Shown one piece after another: positions 17,057-24,636 of a stretch of DNA of 64,000 nucleotides; positions within the stretch are counted from its first letter, which is position 1; each line of letters begins with the position of its first letter. The notes beneath the pieces are model-generated. The model worked only from the letters and a program-made list of their open reading frames with translations, was not told where the DNA came from and did no database searches. Source of the stretch: Planctomycetota bacterium (GTDB taxonomy: Bacteria; Planctomycetota; UBA11346); NCBI GenBank assembly GCA_014193115.1, contig BJHQ01000005.1:114982-178981 (forward strand), in the 5' to 3' direction. The position numbers were made by a program, and so were the translations under genes.

Positions 17057-18106
17057 ATGACCGAGCTGCCCGCGCCGGGCGACCACCCGAAGGCCGGTCA
17101 CCGCCGAACCCCCGGGGCGCGCCGGGCCCGCTGCGTGGCCGTCGGAACCGCCTTGCCGGAACGCCGGCTGACCAACGCCGACCTGGCGAAACTGGTCGAT
17201 ACCAGCGATGAATGGATCGTCACCCGCACCGGCATCCGCGAACGGCGGATGGCCGATCCGGGCACGGCACTGTCCGACCTGGCGGTGGTCGCCGCCCGTG
17301 AGTGCCTGGATCGGGCGGGGATTCAGGCCGACCAGCTCGACGGCATCATCTGCGCCACCATCACTGGCGACCATGTGATGCCAGCGACAGCCAACATCAT
17401 CCAGCACCGGATCGGTGCGCGGCGGGCCTGGGGCTACGACCTGCTCAACGCCTGCAATGGTTTCCTCGCAGCGCTCAACACCGCTGCGGCCTTCGTCGAG
17501 GCTGGTCGGGCGGAACGCATCCTGGTGGTGGGGGGCGATCTGATGTCATCGCTGGTCGACTTCCGCGACCGCAACACCTGCGTGCTGTTCGGCGATGGCT
17601 GCGGCGCGGTGCTGGTCGAAGCCGGTCCTGGCGATGGCTATGGCCTGATTGGATTCGAGATGCATTCCGATGGCGGCTCAGCCGCGGACCTGATCGTGCC
17701 TTGCAGCGGCTCCGCCCTGCCCGCTACGGCCGATGCCTTGGCCCGGGGCGAGCAGTTCCTGAAGCAGAATGGGAAGGCCGTGTTCCAGCAGGCGGTGCGG
17801 CGGATGGCCGAAGTCAGCACCAGTCTGCTCGACGGGCTTGGACTGACCTCGGCCGACATCGATCTGCTGGTGCCCCATCAGGCGAATCTGCGGATCATCC
17901 AGCCCACCGCCGAACGTCTGGGCGTGCCCATGGAAAAAGTCGTGGTCAACATCGACCGGGTCGCGAATACCACCGCTGGCACCATCCCCCTGGCCCTGGC
18001 CGATGCCGAGGCAAGTGGCCGGCTGCACCAAGGCACCCGGGTCCTGCTGGTCGCCTTCGGTGGAGGCTTGACCTGGGGAGCCGCCTACCTGACGTGGGGC
18101 CGCTGA
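17057..18106 (+). CDS. fabH: Beta-ketoacyl-ACP synthase III (FabH)
   Basis: Starts fatty-acid chains by condensing an acyl-CoA with malonyl-ACP. The 349-residue product has the catalytic triad: Cys in LLNACNGFLAAL, His in VPHQANLRII and Asn in VVNIDRVANTTAGTIPLAL. TSDEWIVTRTGIRERR is the usual FabH opening. About 20 extra N-terminal residues precede the fold. A GGAGAGG Shine-Dalgarno lies about 8 bp before the ATG. Its stop directly abuts the E1alpha start, so it heads a four-gene operon, which suggests its acyl-CoA primer is supplied by the adjacent 2-oxo-acid dehydrogenase. Confidence 0.93.
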   Translation: MTELPAPGDHPKAGHRRTPGARRARCVAVGTALPERRLTNADLAKLVDTSDEWIVTRTGIRERRMADPGTALSDLAVVAARECLDRAGIQADQLDGIICATITGDHVMPATANIIQHRIGARRAWGYDLLNACNGFLAALNTAAAFVEAGRAERILVVGGDLMSSLVDFRDRNTCVLFGDGCGAVLVEAGPGDGYGLIGFEMHSDGGSAADLIVPCSGSALPATADALARGEQFLKQNGKAVFQQAVRRMAEVSTSLLDGLGLTSADIDLLVPHQANLRIIQPTAERLGVPMEKVVVNIDRVANTTAGTIPLALADAEASGRLHQGTRVLLVAFGGGLTWGAAYLTWGR

Positions 18107-19126
18107 ATGCGGACCGTACCGGTGGCTTCGACCGTGCCCGACGAGCTGCGCCTGGCGCATCTCCGCTGGATGATCCTGGCACGGGTCATCGATGACCGCC
18201 TGGCGACTTTGTACAAGCAGAACGCCCTGGCCGGCAGCGCCTTCCTCGGCCGTGGTCAAGAAGCCCTCAGCGCCGCAGGCGGTATTTATCTGCGGCCCGG
18301 AGACATCTTCGCTCCGATGATCCGCGACCAGGCCGGCCGGCTGGCCTTCGGCGAGGATCCGCTGGATGTTTTCCGCACCTGCCTCGGCCGGCGCACCGGC
18401 AACACCCGGGGCCGCGATGGCAACGTCCACCGCGGCGTCCACGTCGGAGATCGTCGGCAACTGGCGTTCATCTCGCACCTCGGGGCGATGGTCCCGGCCA
18501 CGGTCGGCGCGCTGCTCGGGAAACGTCTGAAGGGCGAACTGCGCGGGACCGATACGCCGGTCGGCATGGTCTCCATCGGCGACGGCGGCATGGCCGCCGG
18601 CGCAGCCCACGAAGGCCTGAACGCCGCCGGCATCGAGCGCCTGCCGCTGGTGGTGATGGTGGCCAACAACCAGCTGAGCTATTCGACCTACAACGACCGC
18701 AGCTTCGCCTGCCGCCATCTGGTCGACCGCGCCGCTGCCTATGGCTTCACCGGTCGCACCTGCGATGGCACCGACGCCGATGCCTGCCTGGCGACCATGG
18801 GTTTGGCGGTGGCCGCGGCGCGGCGCGGCGAAGGTCCCCAGATGGTGGTGGCCGAGCTGCTCCGCCTGGCTGGCCACGGCGAACACGATGACGCCAGCTA
18901 TGTCACCCCCGAGCTGCGCAGCCGCTTCGGTGACTGCCTGCCGTTGACCGAACGCACCCTGAAAAACCAGGGTGTGATCGACGAAGCCGGGCTGGCCAAG
19001 CTGTGGGACGAGGCCCGGCAGATCAGCCAGCGGGCCTACGAACAAGCGTCGTCGGAACCCGAGCCCGATCCGGCTCAGGAGGACTGGTGCGCTTACAGCG
19101 CCAGGAACCTGCGGAGCGGCTTGTGA
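18107..19126 (+). CDS. 2-oxo-acid dehydrogenase E1 component, alpha subunit
   Basis: 339 aa ThDP-dependent decarboxylase subunit, pyruvate- or branched-chain-2-oxoacid type. The ThDP/Mg motif GDGGMAAGAAHEGLNAA to VMVANNQ is complete. GHGEHDDASYV is the phosphorylation-loop-like region typical of E1alpha. The ATG follows the fabH TGA with no spacer, and the stop overlaps the E1beta GTG. Sequence alone does not separate pyruvate from branched-chain substrates; the fabH linkage favours branched-chain or other acyl-CoA primer supply. Confidence 0.88.
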   Translation: MRTVPVASTVPDELRLAHLRWMILARVIDDRLATLYKQNALAGSAFLGRGQEALSAAGGIYLRPGDIFAPMIRDQAGRLAFGEDPLDVFRTCLGRRTGNTRGRDGNVHRGVHVGDRRQLAFISHLGAMVPATVGALLGKRLKGELRGTDTPVGMVSIGDGGMAAGAAHEGLNAAGIERLPLVVMVANNQLSYSTYNDRSFACRHLVDRAAAYGFTGRTCDGTDADACLATMGLAVAAARRGEGPQMVVAELLRLAGHGEHDDASYVTPELRSRFGDCLPLTERTLKNQGVIDEAGLAKLWDEARQISQRAYEQASSEPEPDPAQEDWCAYSARNLRSGL

Positions 19127-20094
19127 AATACCTCGAAGCCATCCGGCTCGCCCTGGGCGAACTGCTCGAACACGATCCGCGGGTGTTCCTGTATGGCCAG
19201 GACATCGCCGGGACCTTCGGCGGCGCCTTCAAGGCCACCAAGGGCCTGGCCGAACGCTTCCCGACCCGGGTGCTCAACGCCCCGATCAGTGAAGACGCCA
19301 TCACTGGGATCGCGATCGGCGCGGCCCAGGAGGGCCTGGTCCCGATCATCGAGTTCCAGTTCGCCGATTTCGCCTCGATCGCTTTCAACCAGCTGGTCAA
19401 CCACGCTGCCACCATGCATTGGCGCACCGGCCAGACCTGTCCAATGGTGGCCCGCCTGCCGGTGGGCGGCACGCCGGGCGGCGGCCCGTTCCACAGCCAG
19501 ATGGTGGAAGGCTGGCTGACCCATCATCCCGGGCTGGTGGTGGTGGCGCCGAGCACCGTGGCCGATGCGTATTTCCTGCTGAAGGACGCCGCCACCTGCA
19601 CCGATCCGGTGGTGTTTTGCGAGCATAAATACCTGTATTATCATCTGGCGGCGGATTTCGATCCGCGCCGCGCCGAGCACCTGCCGATGGGTCGCGCGGC
19701 GATCCGCCGATCCGGCACCGACTGCACGGTGGTCAGCTGGTCGGGCATGGTCCACGAGGCCCTCAAGGCGGCTGAGGTCCTGGCCGGCGAGCACGAGATC
19801 GAATGCGAGGTCATCGATCTGCGCTGCCTGCGCCCCCTCGATGCCGACACCATCCTTGAGTCGGTGGCGCGCACCGGCCGCTTGGTGGTGGCCACTGAAT
19901 CCTGGCCGTTCGGCGGAGTCACCGCCGAAATCCTGGCGGTCGTCGCGAGCGAGGCCTTCCAGCATCTCGACGCTCCGCCTCAGCGCCTGGCCGCCCTCGA
20001 CACGCCGATCCCGTTCCATCCCGCGCTGTTCGCCGCCCATCATCCCGATGCCGCCCGCATCGCGGCGCTGGTGCTGGAGACCGTGAGCTTCTGA
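19123..20094 (+). CDS. 2-oxo-acid dehydrogenase E1 component, beta subunit
   Basis: 323 aa partner of E1alpha. It has VKYLEAIRLALGELLEHDPRV, the ISEDAITGIAIGAAQEG segment, IEFQFADFASIAFNQLVN, and the C-terminal transketolase domain (VIDLRCLRPLDADTI, ATESWPFGGVTAEI). The GTG at 19123 is chosen because it overlaps the E1alpha stop by 4 bp and gives the canonical N-terminus. Its own stop overlaps the E2 start by 1 bp. Confidence 0.89.
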   Translation: MKYLEAIRLALGELLEHDPRVFLYGQDIAGTFGGAFKATKGLAERFPTRVLNAPISEDAITGIAIGAAQEGLVPIIEFQFADFASIAFNQLVNHAATMHWRTGQTCPMVARLPVGGTPGGGPFHSQMVEGWLTHHPGLVVVAPSTVADAYFLLKDAATCTDPVVFCEHKYLYYHLAADFDPRRAEHLPMGRAAIRRSGTDCTVVSWSGMVHEALKAAEVLAGEHEIECEVIDLRCLRPLDADTILESVARTGRLVVATESWPFGGVTAEILAVVASEAFQHLDAPPQRLAALDTPIPFHPALFAAHHPDAARIAALVLETVSF

Positions 20095-21389
20095 TGCGGC
20101 TGCCGGTGCGCCTGCCCCAGTTCGGCGAGTCCGCCGCCGAGGCCACGGTGGTGGCCTGGCTCGCCCAGCCGGGGGCGACCGTGACCGCAGAGCAGGAGAT
20201 CGTCGAAGTCCAGACCGAAAAAGCCCTGATGACGGTGGCGGCTCCGGTGGCCGGCTCGCTGGCCGAGCACGCCGCCGAACCGGGCACGATTTTGGCCGTG
20301 GGCGATGTGCTCGCCTGGATCGAGGCGGTGGAGACCCCGGAAACCCCGCGGACGCTTGGCCGCCCGCCCCGGCCGGCCGCCCAGGCCCCGAACAAGGCCG
20401 GCCAGCCGGCCGGCGCTGGCGGAGCTTCGGGAGGCGTGCCGAGCGATGTCCACGCCATCGGCACCGCTCCCCAGGCCAGCCTGTCCCTCGATACCCACCG
20501 CCGGAGCTCCGGCTCCCGCCTCATCCGTTCCGCTGGAGAAAACCGCAAATCCACCGGCACCGGACGGTTGGCGGAACGGGCCAGCCTGCGCGCCGCGGCG
20601 GGCGATGCCGGCTTCGTCAGCCCGCGGGTGTGGTCGGTGCTGCAAGAGCACGGCCTGAAAGTCAGCGACCTCGCCACCGTGCCCGGCACCGGCGCCGGCG
20701 GCCGGATCACCGCCCGGGACGTCGAGCATTACGTCAGCCAAGGCGAGGCGATGAGCCCGGTCCGCCAGGCGGTGGCCAATGCGATGTCGCGGTCATGGTC
20801 CCGGCCCCTGGCCACCGTCGCCCGTCCGGTCCGCTGCGATGCCCTGCTGACCCATCGGCGCACGGTCGAAGGCCGGCCCTCGTTGACCATCTACGGCATG
20901 CGCGCCCTGGCCCTGGCCCTGGCCAAGGGCAGCCCGTTTGCCTGCCGTCTGAACGGCGCCCGCCTGCTGAAACCTTCGACCATCGACCTGGCGGTGGCGG
21001 TGGAGTTCAACGATGGCGTGTTGACGCCGGTGGTCCGCCGGGTCGAGCAGCTCAGCTTGGCGGAATTGACCGCGGTGGTCGAAGAAGTCATCGCCAAAGC
21101 CCGCACCGGACGGATCGCCGACGCCGGTGACGCGGTCGCTTCGGTCAGCAACTACGGCGTCTTCCACATCACCTGGGCGACGCCGATCCCGCTCCCCGGT
21201 CAGGGCCTGATCCTCGGCCTCGGCGCGGTGCGCAGCGCACCGGACTGGAATCCAGCGACGAAATCCTGGGATCGCTGCCGCGAGGCCGAGGTCACGCTGA
21301 CCTTCGACCACCGCATCGCCGATGGCGGCGCAGCGGGCAGGCTGCTCCACGACATCGTCGATCTGCTGGAGAATCCCGAAAAGATGTGA
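20094..21389 (+). CDS. 2-oxo-acid dehydrogenase E2 component (dihydrolipoyl acyltransferase)
   Basis: 431 aa core enzyme that transfers the acyl group to CoA. The N-terminal lipoyl domain has the lipoylated Lys in EVQTEKALMTVAAP. An Ala/Pro linker follows, then a peripheral subunit-binding domain (FVSPRVWSVLQEHGL, GTGAGGRITARDVEHY), then a catalytic domain ending in the active-site motif FDHRIADGGAAG. The catalytic domain seems compact (about 200 residues). No E3 dihydrolipoamide dehydrogenase gene is present here, so E3 must be shared with another complex. Confidence 0.88.
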   Translation: MRLPVRLPQFGESAAEATVVAWLAQPGATVTAEQEIVEVQTEKALMTVAAPVAGSLAEHAAEPGTILAVGDVLAWIEAVETPETPRTLGRPPRPAAQAPNKAGQPAGAGGASGGVPSDVHAIGTAPQASLSLDTHRRSSGSRLIRSAGENRKSTGTGRLAERASLRAAAGDAGFVSPRVWSVLQEHGLKVSDLATVPGTGAGGRITARDVEHYVSQGEAMSPVRQAVANAMSRSWSRPLATVARPVRCDALLTHRRTVEGRPSLTIYGMRALALALAKGSPFACRLNGARLLKPSTIDLAVAVEFNDGVLTPVVRRVEQLSLAELTAVVEEVIAKARTGRIADAGDAVASVSNYGVFHITWATPIPLPGQGLILGLGAVRSAPDWNPATKSWDRCREAEVTLTFDHRIADGGAAGRLLHDIVDLLENPEKM

Positions 21390-21404
21390 GCAGCCGCAGG
21401 CTGC
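21390..21404. terminator. Short hairpin between the convergent E2 and TPR genes
   Basis: GCAGCC-GCA-GGCTGC forms a perfect 6-bp stem directly after the E2 stop, in the gap where E2 (plus) and the TPR gene (minus) converge. There is no T-tract, so a role as an intrinsic terminator is uncertain. Confidence 0.3.
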
Positions 21405-21443
21405 GCCGGAACACCGGACGGCGCGCCCGGTCGTCGAGGACCG

Positions 21444-22841
21444 TTATCTGGCAGTATTTTTCCGGGTGTTCAGCGCGGCCTGCAAGGCCAGGGCCTGCTG
21501 ATCATCGGGTTGGCGGGCGAGGTGGGCGGCGATCAGCAACGCGGCCTCGTCGCGGCGGTTCTGGCGCAGATAGAGCGCGGCCAGGCGCAGTCCGGCAGCA
21601 GCAGCGGCAGGGGATCGACCTGGCCCACGTCCTTCGCCGCCTGCGGCCTGTTGATAGAGGGCCTCGGCGCGGGCGGGCTGGTCCAGCTGCTCGGCGAGTT
21701 GCCCGGCCCAGGTCAGCACCGCCGGATCGGCTTCGCCAGCTGCGATCAGCGTGTCCAAAGCCGTGCCGGCGGCGGCGCGATCGCCGACCTGGACCGCCAG
21801 GCGTGCGACCAGCAGACCGTGATCCCGGGTGCGTTTCGCCGCAGGGACCAGGGCCAGCCAAGCCCGGCCTTGGGCGGGATCGCCGGCAGCGCTTGCGATC
21901 CGCGCTGCACTGAGCACCACCGCCGGCTCGGGGTCCTTCACCGACAGCAACGGACGGATCGTCGCCAGCGCCGCTTGGGGCAGATCCCGGGCCGCTTGGG
22001 TTTCCGCAAGCTGCCGGCGCAATCCCGGTTCGTCGCGGCAGGCCAGGGCGGCTTCCAACGCCGCCAAGGATTCCTCCATCCGGTTCGTGGCCTGGGCGCA
22101 CCAGGCGAGGTTGCGCCACAGTGCTGGGTCAGCAGGCGACTCCGCCAGCAGATCGAGCACGATGGTCCGGGCGTCCTCGGCCCGGCCACTATCGATGCAC
22201 AAAGCGAGGTCGATCCGGCGCAGCGCGCGATCCTGAGGGAAACGCAGAATGCCGGTGCTCACCGCCATCGCAGCCAGACGGTGATCGCCGGCGCGCCGGG
22301 CGCAGTCGGCCAAAAAGCCGAGCTGGGCCGCATCGGCGTTTCCCAGGTCGAAGCTGGCGGCGGCCTCCCGCGACGCGGTGCGCCAATCGCCGGCGCGCAC
22401 CGCCAACCGCGCCAGCACGACGTGGGCAGGACGGTTGGCCGGTTCGGCATTCAGCACGGCGAGCGCCAACCGCCTGGCCTCGGCGGCGTGGGACTCCCGG
22501 TCTTTTTCCTGGGCCGGATCACCGACCGCCTCGGCCAAGGTCAGGTGGGCTTGGGCTGCGACCAGATCGATCAGCGGATGCGGTGGTCCCGGGTGCTTGG
22601 CGATGACCGCCAACGCGCCGGCGGAATCGCTGGCCTGGGCCGCCTGGACCGTGGCGGCAACGGCCGGAGGCACGGTCACCGGCTCGGCCGCGATGGCGGC
22701 AGCCAGGGCCATGGTGATCGCGCAGAACAAGCCTTTGTACGCGCCAAGCGCCAGCCTGGGAGCGCCGAGCGCCAGCTCGGCCCGGTTCATCGGAGCGGCT
22801 CCCATGATTCCCCGTGGTGCCGTGGCGCCTTGGCGGTTCAT
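21444..22841 (-). CDS. TPR protein of the TonB2/TtpC-type system
   Basis: 465 aa exported TPR-like protein. A signal segment GLFCAITMALAAAIAAEP is followed by helical repeats (for example LIDLVAAQAHLTLAEAV, DPALWRNLAWCAQATNRMEESLAALE, AVLTWAGQLAEQLDQPARAEALYQQA). The ATG at 22841 overlaps the tonB stop (ATGA), matching the coupling seen at every junction of this operon. The first ~35 codons are made of repeat B and repeat A sequence (22755-22841), so Met codons at 22805 or 22790 are alternatives. A TPR gene is the usual last member of the six-gene TonB2 cluster of Vibrio-like bacteria. Confidence 0.78.
   Translation of the reverse strand: MNRQGATAPRGIMGAAPMNRAELALGAPRLALGAYKGLFCAITMALAAAIAAEPVTVPPAVAATVQAAQASDSAGALAVIAKHPGPPHPLIDLVAAQAHLTLAEAVGDPAQEKDRESHAAEARRLALAVLNAEPANRPAHVVLARLAVRAGDWRTASREAAASFDLGNADAAQLGFLADCARRAGDHRLAAMAVSTGILRFPQDRALRRIDLALCIDSGRAEDARTIVLDLLAESPADPALWRNLAWCAQATNRMEESLAALEAALACRDEPGLRRQLAETQAARDLPQAALATIRPLLSVKDPEPAVVLSAARIASAAGDPAQGRAWLALVPAAKRTRDHGLLVARLAVQVGDRAAAGTALDTLIAAGEADPAVLTWAGQLAEQLDQPARAEALYQQAAGGEGRGPGRSPAAAAAGLRLAALYLRQNRRDEAALLIAAHLARQPDDQQALALQAALNTRKNTAR
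22755..22781. repeat. Palindromic repeat A copy in the TPR gene N-terminus
   Basis: CCTGGGAGC followed by GCCGAGC-GCCA-GCTCGGC, a 7-bp stem with a 4-nt loop. It is read in frame on the minus strand as AELALGAPRL just ahead of the hydrophobic signal core. Compared with the 11.07-kb copy the second and sixth stem pairs are swapped (GGC..GCC versus GCC..GGC) without loss of pairing. Confidence 0.8.
22813..22841. repeat. Repeat B copy at the tonB-TPR junction
   Basis: GTGGCGCCTTGGCGGTT, preceded by CGTGGTGCC, spans the coupled stop/start of tonB and the TPR gene and encodes MNRQGATAPRG as the first TPR residues. It is the same word set as the 14.7-kb pair. Confidence 0.75.
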
Positions 22842-23560
22842 CGGATTCTCCAATCGATGGTCAGGATCTGCTCGCTGGCGACGGCGGCTCCGGCCCGGCG
22901 GGCGGGATCGAAGCGCAGCGATTGTCCGAGCTGCTGCGCGGCGCGATCGAACACGCCTGGCGGCTGGCTGTCGACCAGGGCCACGCTGGTCACGTTGCCG
23001 TCGGCGGCGATGGCCAGGCGGATCCGGCTGGTGCCGGTGACGCTGCGCAGCCGGGCGGCCCGCGGATAGAAACCTTCGAGATTCAGCTCGCCGCGGCGCA
23101 TCGCCGGCTGATCGGGTGGACCCAGCTCGACCGCTGGCGCGGCGCTTGGCGCGGTGGCGGGAATGGCGGCGGTGAAACTCGGGATGGTGAGCGGAAGCGT
23201 GGCCGGCAGGTCCAGGCTGAGCGACACCGGCAGGGCCAAGGGAGTGGCATCTGGCGATGGCGACGACGCGAACTCGAGAGCGGGCAAGGCCGGTGGCGGC
23301 GGCGTTTCGCTGGCGGTCGGTTCCGCCGACGGCTCCGGAGGCGACTCCGGAGGCGGCTCGGGTTTCGGTGGTTCGACCGTGCGCAGTTCCATCGCCAAAG
23401 GTGCCGGTGACGACGGCATACGCGGCAATCGGCTGATCCCGCCAAGCACCAGGATCACTGCACCATTGACCAGGATGGCGAGCATCGCGCCGACCAGCCA
23501 TCCAGAGCCCGCGGACCCGGGCCGGCGCAGCGAACGGGTCTGCGGCAGCGCGGCGGTCAT
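22838..23560 (-). CDS. tonB: TonB energy-transducing protein
   Basis: 240 aa. The N-terminal TM anchor (GWLVGAMLAILVNGAVILVLGG) is followed by a Pro-rich periplasm-spanning segment (PPKPEPPPESPPEPSAEPT). The C-terminal TonB domain includes FYPRAARLRSVTGTSRIRL, AADGNVTSVALVDSQPPGVFD and SLRFDPARR. It delivers proton-motive-force energy from ExbB/ExbD to outer-membrane receptors, here most obviously the receptor gene at 28.4-30.5 kb. Start and stop both overlap neighbours by 4 bp. Confidence 0.9.
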   Translation of the reverse strand: MTAALPQTRSLRRPGSAGSGWLVGAMLAILVNGAVILVLGGISRLPRMPSSPAPLAMELRTVEPPKPEPPPESPPEPSAEPTASETPPPPALPALEFASSPSPDATPLALPVSLSLDLPATLPLTIPSFTAAIPATAPSAAPAVELGPPDQPAMRRGELNLEGFYPRAARLRSVTGTSRIRLAIAADGNVTSVALVDSQPPGVFDRAAQQLGQSLRFDPARRAGAAVASEQILTIDWRIR

Positions 23561-23973
23561 GGCTGGTCCTGGCGGCGCGCCGCGACCTCGACCTTGATCG
23601 CTCCGGCGGCGGTGCAGGCGTCCATGACCGAGAGCAGCAGGCCGGTGGTCGCGTCGCGGTCGGGAATCACCAGCACCCGGTCGGTGGCAGCGGTTTTCAG
23701 CGCTGCCGACACCGCCGCGGTCACCTGGCTGCGATCGACGATGACGTTGCCGACCTGGATCGCTCCGGTCTTGGTGATCGCCACCGGCACCACGGTTCCG
23801 GTCACCGGCGCCGCCCGGGTGCTGGCCGGGCGATCGACCTTGACCGCCGCCTCGACCTCGAACGAGGTCGAGATCACATAGAAGACCAGCAGGAAAAACA
23901 CCACGTCGATCAGCGGGATGACGTTCAGCTCGACCGGGGCGGGCTCGGTCCGGCGGCGGCGGAAGCGGATCAT
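23557..23973 (-). CDS. exbD: ExbD-type biopolymer transport protein
   Basis: 138 aa with the typical ExbD/TolR pattern: a basic N-terminus, then one TM helix containing the proton-relay Asp (ELNVIPLIDVVFFLLVFYVI), then a periplasmic domain (DRVLVIPDRDATTGLLLSVMDACTAAGAIKVEV). It forms the proton channel with ExbB. The 4-bp ATGA overlaps with exbB and tonB on either side mark one translational unit. Confidence 0.93.
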   Translation of the reverse strand: MIRFRRRRTEPAPVELNVIPLIDVVFFLLVFYVISTSFEVEAAVKVDRPASTRAAPVTGTVVPVAITKTGAIQVGNVIVDRSQVTAAVSAALKTAATDRVLVIPDRDATTGLLLSVMDACTAAGAIKVEVAARRQDQP

Positions 23974-24557
23974 GGCGCGGCCGCGATCTGCAATTCAAGC
24001 GCCGGCTGAGGCGCGGCGATGGCGCCGAGGGCGATCCGCTGGCGCTGATCCACCAGCATCGCGATCCGCCGGCGCAGCAACCAATCGGCGACCAGGGCCG
24101 GGATCGCCAGGGCCATGCCGTATTGGGTGGCGGTCAGGGCCAGCCCGATGCCGGCACTGGCTTCGCGGGCGACGGCGAAACGGCCGGCGGCGTCGGCGCC
24201 GGCATCGAGATGGGCGAAGGTGTGGACCATGCCGGTGACCGTGCCGAGCAACCCGAGCAGCGGCAGGCAGGTGGTCAGCACCCGGATCAGGCCGAGTCCG
24301 CGGCTCAGCTCCACCTGCTCAGCGAGGCCGACGTACTGTGCCGCCCACGTCCTCCACGCGGCATCGGCTTCGCCCGTGTGGGAACGCTCCAGCAGAGCGA
24401 GCAGTTCATCGCGGCGGTGGACCGATCCGATCCGCCACAAGCTCCAGATTCGTTCGCCGATCAGGCCGTACAGGACCAAGGCCACCGCCAGCATCACCGG
24501 CATGAGCAGGTCGCCGCCCTGCCACCAGCGCCAGCAGGCGATCAGAAAATCGCTCAT
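23970..24557 (-). CDS. exbB: ExbB-type proton channel subunit
   Basis: 195 aa MotA/TolQ/ExbB-fold protein. The first TM helix is LLMPVMLAVALVLYGLIG. The conserved core is CLPLLGLLGTVTGMVHTF and ALTATQYGMALAIPALVADWLL, the proton-channel helices. The start at 24557 gives a typical short ExbB2 length. It partners ExbD directly downstream. A repeat B copy lies in the 79-bp gap to the upstream TtpC-like gene. Confidence 0.92.
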   Translation of the reverse strand: MSDFLIACWRWWQGGDLLMPVMLAVALVLYGLIGERIWSLWRIGSVHRRDELLALLERSHTGEADAAWRTWAAQYVGLAEQVELSRGLGLIRVLTTCLPLLGLLGTVTGMVHTFAHLDAGADAAGRFAVAREASAGIGLALTATQYGMALAIPALVADWLLRRRIAMLVDQRQRIALGAIAAPQPALELQIAAAP

Positions 24558-24592
24558 GGAACGGCCGGTCGCCCATCCGGCGAACCATCGTT

Positions 24593-24618
24593 CCTTGGCG
24601 GCTTGGCGCCTTGGCGGC
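24593..24618. repeat. Repeat B copy between the TtpC-like and exbB genes
   Basis: CCTTGGCGGCTTGGCGCC followed by TTGGCGGC, close to the repeat B word. It takes up about a third of the only real intergenic gap inside the energy-transduction part of the operon. Confidence 0.7.
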
Positions 24619-24636
24619 GCATCCGCCGATACGCGC

